DNA of 7,000 nt from Caryophanales bacterium UBA4365 (GTDB taxonomy: Bacteria > Bacillota_I > Bacilli_A > RFN20 > CAG-826), in contig DGSJ01000014.1 of assembly GCA_002393905.1 (NCBI GenBank), forward strand, positions 1 through 7,000, given 5' to 3'. The stretch's first letter is position 1. Each line of letters begins with the position of its first letter. Under the pieces are notes generated by a model that made no database searches, was not told the DNA's origin, and saw nothing but the letters and a program-made list of their open reading frames with translations. The position numbers and the translations under genes are program-made. Shown piece by piece: positions 4,657 through 7,000 of this stretch.

Positions 4657-6468
4657 TTATTGGCCGTTTTTTGTAGTGCGTTTGATGTATTCATCCATGA
4701 GACGCGCCTGCTCTTGGACACTTTTTCCTTCAAAGGCCTTTAATAAGTTATTTCTCTCATAGACCTTGATTCTTTCTTCGGTAATGATCTTTTCACAATC
4801 TTTTAAAGCATCAGGGGAATATTTGATTGTGGAAATTCTAAATGATAATTTTGTTAATAAATTAACAATATCTTCCTTATTTTCAACACTAGATAAGGAA
4901 ACTATGTCAATTAATGCGCTTGGGGAAATCTCATTGTTTGGATAAGTGTGCACATAATCGACGATGAAATTAGCTAATGAACGGTAAGTTTCGTTATAGA
5001 AATACTTAATCTTTTCTTCAAAGAATTGGACAGCTTCATGAGAGACCATCATTTGTTCAATAACCATGTTTTCGGCAATCTCTAAACGACGGAGTTCCTT
5101 TGGAACTGATTTAAAATTATTCTCGGAAATAACATCTGTCTTGTTATTGGCCTTCACCGCAACTTGTCCAGATTTATGCTTTTCGACTAAGTTACGGATT
5201 GCTTGCGCAGAGAAACCAGTAATTTTCTCTAATTTATAAATATAATTGTCCGCATCTAATGACGATTTTAGACGAGCAATCATCGGTACAAAGTGATTAA
5301 TCACTTTTTTCTTATCCTCATTTGATCCAAGTGGGGAAGTTGTCTCATAGTAGTTGATAATGAAATCAAATGGATCAACAAGTGAATTGACATAAGCTTT
5401 TAAAGCTTCTGGACCATCTTGTTTCAGGATTTCATCTGGGTCACGAAGTTCATTAGCCTTGCTAACGTATCGAGCATGAAGATGCGCTTCATTTAATTGA
5501 GAGATGATTTTCATCATTGCTTCTTGACCAGGTTTATCTCCGTCAAGGCAGACACGAACCTCAACATTTAGTTTGCGAAGTTCATCGATATGTTGAGCAG
5601 TCAACTTTGTTGACATTAACGCAACACAAGAGGTTACACCAATGCTATCAAGAGCGAAAACATCCATGAAACCTTCGACTAGATAAATATAGCCGTCATG
5701 CTTCACTGTTTGCTTGGCATTATTGAAATTATAAAGAATCTTACCTTTGGTAAAAATCTTAGTTTCAGGGGAATTAACATATTTTGGAGCATCATCTCCA
5801 CTGGTCATTTTACGAGCAGAGAATCCGACTACTTGGCCACTCTTATCGAAGATTGGGAAGATTAATCTTCCCGCGTTGTTGTCACTCATTCCACTAGTTT
5901 GTAATAGCGCAATGCCTGTATCTTCAATGTTCTTAAAAGAAAATCCTTTTTGTTTGAGATATTCAATGGTCATTTTGCCATCTTGAAGAGCATAGCCTAA
6001 TCCAAATTTTGCTTGTTGATCCGCACTAATTTGTCTCTTCTCGAGATAATCTCGAGCGACAACGCCTTCATCAGTCATTAAGCAGTACTTATAGAACTTT
6101 TGAATTTCGCTAATGCAGTTATAAACTGGCACGAGATTTGTATCGACTGGTTTAACATAGGCCTTCTTATGAAGGCGTGGGTCATCATAACCAATGATTT
6201 CGGCCACTTTACGGACTGCTTCTTCAAAACTGCATTTCTCGTACTTTTGTACGAAAGTGAAAACATCACCGCCGATGTTATCGACGAAACATCTAAATGT
6301 TTGGTGTTCCTTGGAAATCTGCATTGATGGCTTATGGTCATCATGGAACGGGCAGATACAAACATAGTTACGTCCCTTCTTTTGAACGCTTGGCAAAAAA
6401 TACGAGATGATATCAACAATATCAGCACGTTCTTTAATTTCTTTTAAAACATCGTAATCAATTGCCAT
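4657..6468 (-). CDS. dnaG: DNA primase DnaG
   Basis: Synthesises RNA primers at the replication fork and binds the replicative helicase. The 603 residues equal a typical firmicute primase. The N-terminal zinc-binding CHC2 domain (about 1-100) has C39-x2-H42 (CPFH) and C60, but the usual fourth ligand Cys is D63 (CFVDN instead of CFxCG). The polymerase core follows, with GRLIFPIFD (200-208) and KYVNSPET (229-236). The TOPRIM metal site shows E265 and D269 (VEGFMDV), D309 and D311 (CLDGDKPG) and the DPDE at 343-346. Residues from about 455 form the helical C-terminal, helicase-interacting region. The start ATG at 6468 gives the conserved N-terminus leading into VDIISYFLPSVQKKG. No Shine-Dalgarno precedes it. 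It lies between glyS and sigA on the same strand, the classic dnaG-sigA pairing. A role other than primase is unlikely. Confidence 0.97.
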   Translation of the reverse strand: MAIDYDVLKEIKERADIVDIISYFLPSVQKKGRNYVCICPFHDDHKPSMQISKEHQTFRCFVDNIGGDVFTFVQKYEKCSFEEAVRKVAEIIGYDDPRLHKKAYVKPVDTNLVPVYNCISEIQKFYKYCLMTDEGVVARDYLEKRQISADQQAKFGLGYALQDGKMTIEYLKQKGFSFKNIEDTGIALLQTSGMSDNNAGRLIFPIFDKSGQVVGFSARKMTSGDDAPKYVNSPETKIFTKGKILYNFNNAKQTVKHDGYIYLVEGFMDVFALDSIGVTSCVALMSTKLTAQHIDELRKLNVEVRVCLDGDKPGQEAMMKIISQLNEAHLHARYVSKANELRDPDEILKQDGPEALKAYVNSLVDPFDFIINYYETTSPLGSNEDKKKVINHFVPMIARLKSSLDADNYIYKLEKITGFSAQAIRNLVEKHKSGQVAVKANNKTDVISENNFKSVPKELRRLEIAENMVIEQMMVSHEAVQFFEEKIKYFYNETYRSLANFIVDYVHTYPNNEISPSALIDIVSLSSVENKEDIVNLLTKLSFRISTIKYSPDALKDCEKIITEERIKVYERNNLLKAFEGKSVQEQARLMDEYIKRTTKNGQ

Positions 6469-6509
6469 AAACTTTGTTTATAATCTACTAAATATTAACT
6501 AATAATTTA
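6469..6509 (-). promoter_or_regulatory. AT-rich glyS-dnaG gap with a possible -10 element for dnaG
   Basis: This 41-bp gap is almost entirely A and T. On the minus strand TATAAA (6482-6477) matches the -10 consensus at 5 of 6 positions and ends 8 bp before the dnaG ATG, which would give a leader of only 2-3 nt. At 17-bp spacing the -35 position reads TTATTA, only 3 of 6. No hairpin terminator for glyS is seen, so read-through from glyS is likely whether or not this promoter works. Confidence 0.3.
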
Positions 6510-6513
6510 CTAA
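6481..6513. repeat. Three tandem imperfect 11-bp repeats between glyS and dnaG
   Basis: In plus-strand sense the units are TAATCTACTAA (6481-6491), ATATTAACTAA (6492-6502) and TAATTTACTAA (6503-6513). All end in ACTAA, and units 1 and 3 differ at one base. The 11-bp period is close to one helical turn, so the ACTAA blocks would lie on one face of the DNA. The last unit runs into the glyS stop region. AT-rich composition makes short repeats more likely by chance, so function is uncertain. Confidence 0.55.
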
Positions 6514-7000
6514 TCAATAATTTTGCTTTCTAAGAAGTTGCGGATTTCATCAACTTTGATTCGAACTTGTTCCATGGAGTCACGATCGCGGATTGTGACA
6601 CATCCATCGGTTTCAGTATCAAAGTCTACTGTAATACAGTAAGGTGTTCCGATAGCGTCTTGACGACGGTAACGTTTACCAATACTTGCTGTTTCGTCAT
6701 AAGTAACAGAGAAGTATTTGTTTAGCTTTGCTAAAACTTCTTTAGCTTGTGGGGCTAATTGTTTACTTAATGGGAGAACAGCAGCTAAATATGGAGCAAC
6801 CTTCGGTGAGAAGTGCATGACGATACGGGAATCATTTTCAAGTTGTTCAACATCGTATGCTTCGCATGCGAGCATCAAGAAGATACGTTCAACACCCATT
6901 GATGGTTCGATACAGTATGGAATGTATTTCTCGTTTGTTTCTGGATCAAGATATTCTAGAGATTGTCCAGAAGCTTCCATATGACGTTTTAAGTCGTAAT
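6510..7000 (-). CDS. glyS: Glycyl-tRNA synthetase, dimeric archaeal/eukaryotic type, C-terminal part (N-terminus beyond the window)
   Basis: Charges tRNA-Gly with glycine. Only the last ~162 codons are visible; the reading frame is open to the window edge, entering as YDLKRHMEASG. The beginning holds the end of the class II catalytic domain with motif 3, IEPSMGVERIFLM. The anticodon-binding HGTP domain follows (VAPYLAAVLPLSKQLAPQAKEV, then YDETASIGKRYRRQDAIGTPYCITVDFDTETDGCVTIRDRDS). This pattern is the single-chain alpha2 GlyRS of Mollicutes, Staphylococcus, archaea and eukaryotes, not the alpha2beta2 GlyQ/GlyS of Bacillus subtilis. The gene closes with TAG followed at once by an in-frame TAA (6512-6507). 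An internal ATG at 6980 is not the start, because the family sequence continues upstream of it. It leads the dnaG-sigA cluster visible here; whether it begins the operon cannot be seen. Confidence 0.95.
   Translation of the reverse strand, partial: YDLKRHMEASGQSLEYLDPETNEKYIPYCIEPSMGVERIFLMLACEAYDVEQLENDSRIVMHFSPKVAPYLAAVLPLSKQLAPQAKEVLAKLNKYFSVTYDETASIGKRYRRQDAIGTPYCITVDFDTETDGCVTIRDRDSMEQVRIKVDEIRNFLESKIID

Noticed and set aside
4881..4910. Perfect TTGACA on the minus strand (4910-4905) within dnaG, as a possible internal sigA promoter
   Set aside because: At spacings of 16-18 bp the -10 position has no more than 3 of 6 matches (GTTGAA or TTGAAA), and the bases are explained by the DnaG codons. 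Internal sigA promoters exist in Bacillus, but this one is not supported.
6040..6056. Perfect 17-bp palindrome with 8-bp arms (two XhoI-type CTCGAG cores) inside dnaG
   Set aside because: It encodes RDYLEK in a normal part of DnaG. An arm pair this long at any of about ten spacings is expected roughly once in 7 kb, and there is no regulatory context.
6510..6980. Complete short gene starting at the ATG at 6980
   Set aside because: The same frame continues upstream to the window edge as YDLKRH, which matches the glycyl-tRNA synthetase family, so the ATG is an internal Met of a longer gene.

Overview
This window looks like ordinary core chromosome from a low-GC member of the Bacilli/Mollicutes side of the Firmicutes. 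It is AT-rich (by eye, well under 45% GC). It uses the standard bacterial code: TGG encodes Trp in the sigma factor, and TGA is a real stop for trmK, where it forms an ATGA overlap with the next start. From memory, the gene set (glyS, dnaG, the primary sigma factor gene, trmK, nif3, ispH, a DEAD-box helicase) matches the conserved macromolecular-synthesis neighbourhood of Bacillus. The order glyS-dnaG-sigA-trmK also resembles Mollicutes. A single-chain archaeal/eukaryotic-type glycyl-tRNA synthetase next to dnaG fits Mollicutes, Erysipelotrichia or an uncultured Bacilli lineage better than Bacillus itself. The genus cannot be named from the sequence alone.

Layout: the left end (1-1040, minus) is the N-terminal 346 residues of a DEAD-box RNA helicase that runs off the window. 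A 56-bp divergent region (1041-1096) separates it from ispH (1097-1966, plus), the only plus-strand gene. ispH converges with and overlaps nif3 by 12 bp. The rest of the window is one minus-strand cluster, read right to left: glyS (partial, 7000-6510), 41-bp AT-rich gap, dnaG (6468-4657), 25-bp gap, sigA (4631-3348), trmK (1-bp TAATG overlap, 3348-2725) and nif3 (4-bp ATGA overlap, 2728-1955). A plausible intrinsic terminator for the cluster lies on the minus strand inside the ispH reading frame (1853-1879).

The cluster joins tRNA charging (GlyRS), replication priming (DnaG), transcription initiation (SigA) and tRNA modification (TrmK), plus a conserved metal-binding protein (NIF3). ispH adds the last step of the MEP isoprenoid pathway, and the helicase adds RNA remodelling. 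Almost all of the sequence is coding. I found no mobile element, CRISPR array, RNA gene or unknown multi-gene system.

The points worth a second look are small: nested palindromes overlapping both divergent start regions of ispH and the helicase, an Asp in place of the last zinc-ligand Cys of DnaG, the terminator hidden antisense in ispH, three tandem 11-bp repeats ahead of dnaG, possible leaderless starts for ispH and dnaG, and a charge-segregated N-terminus of the sigma factor carrying a recent-looking 18-bp duplication.
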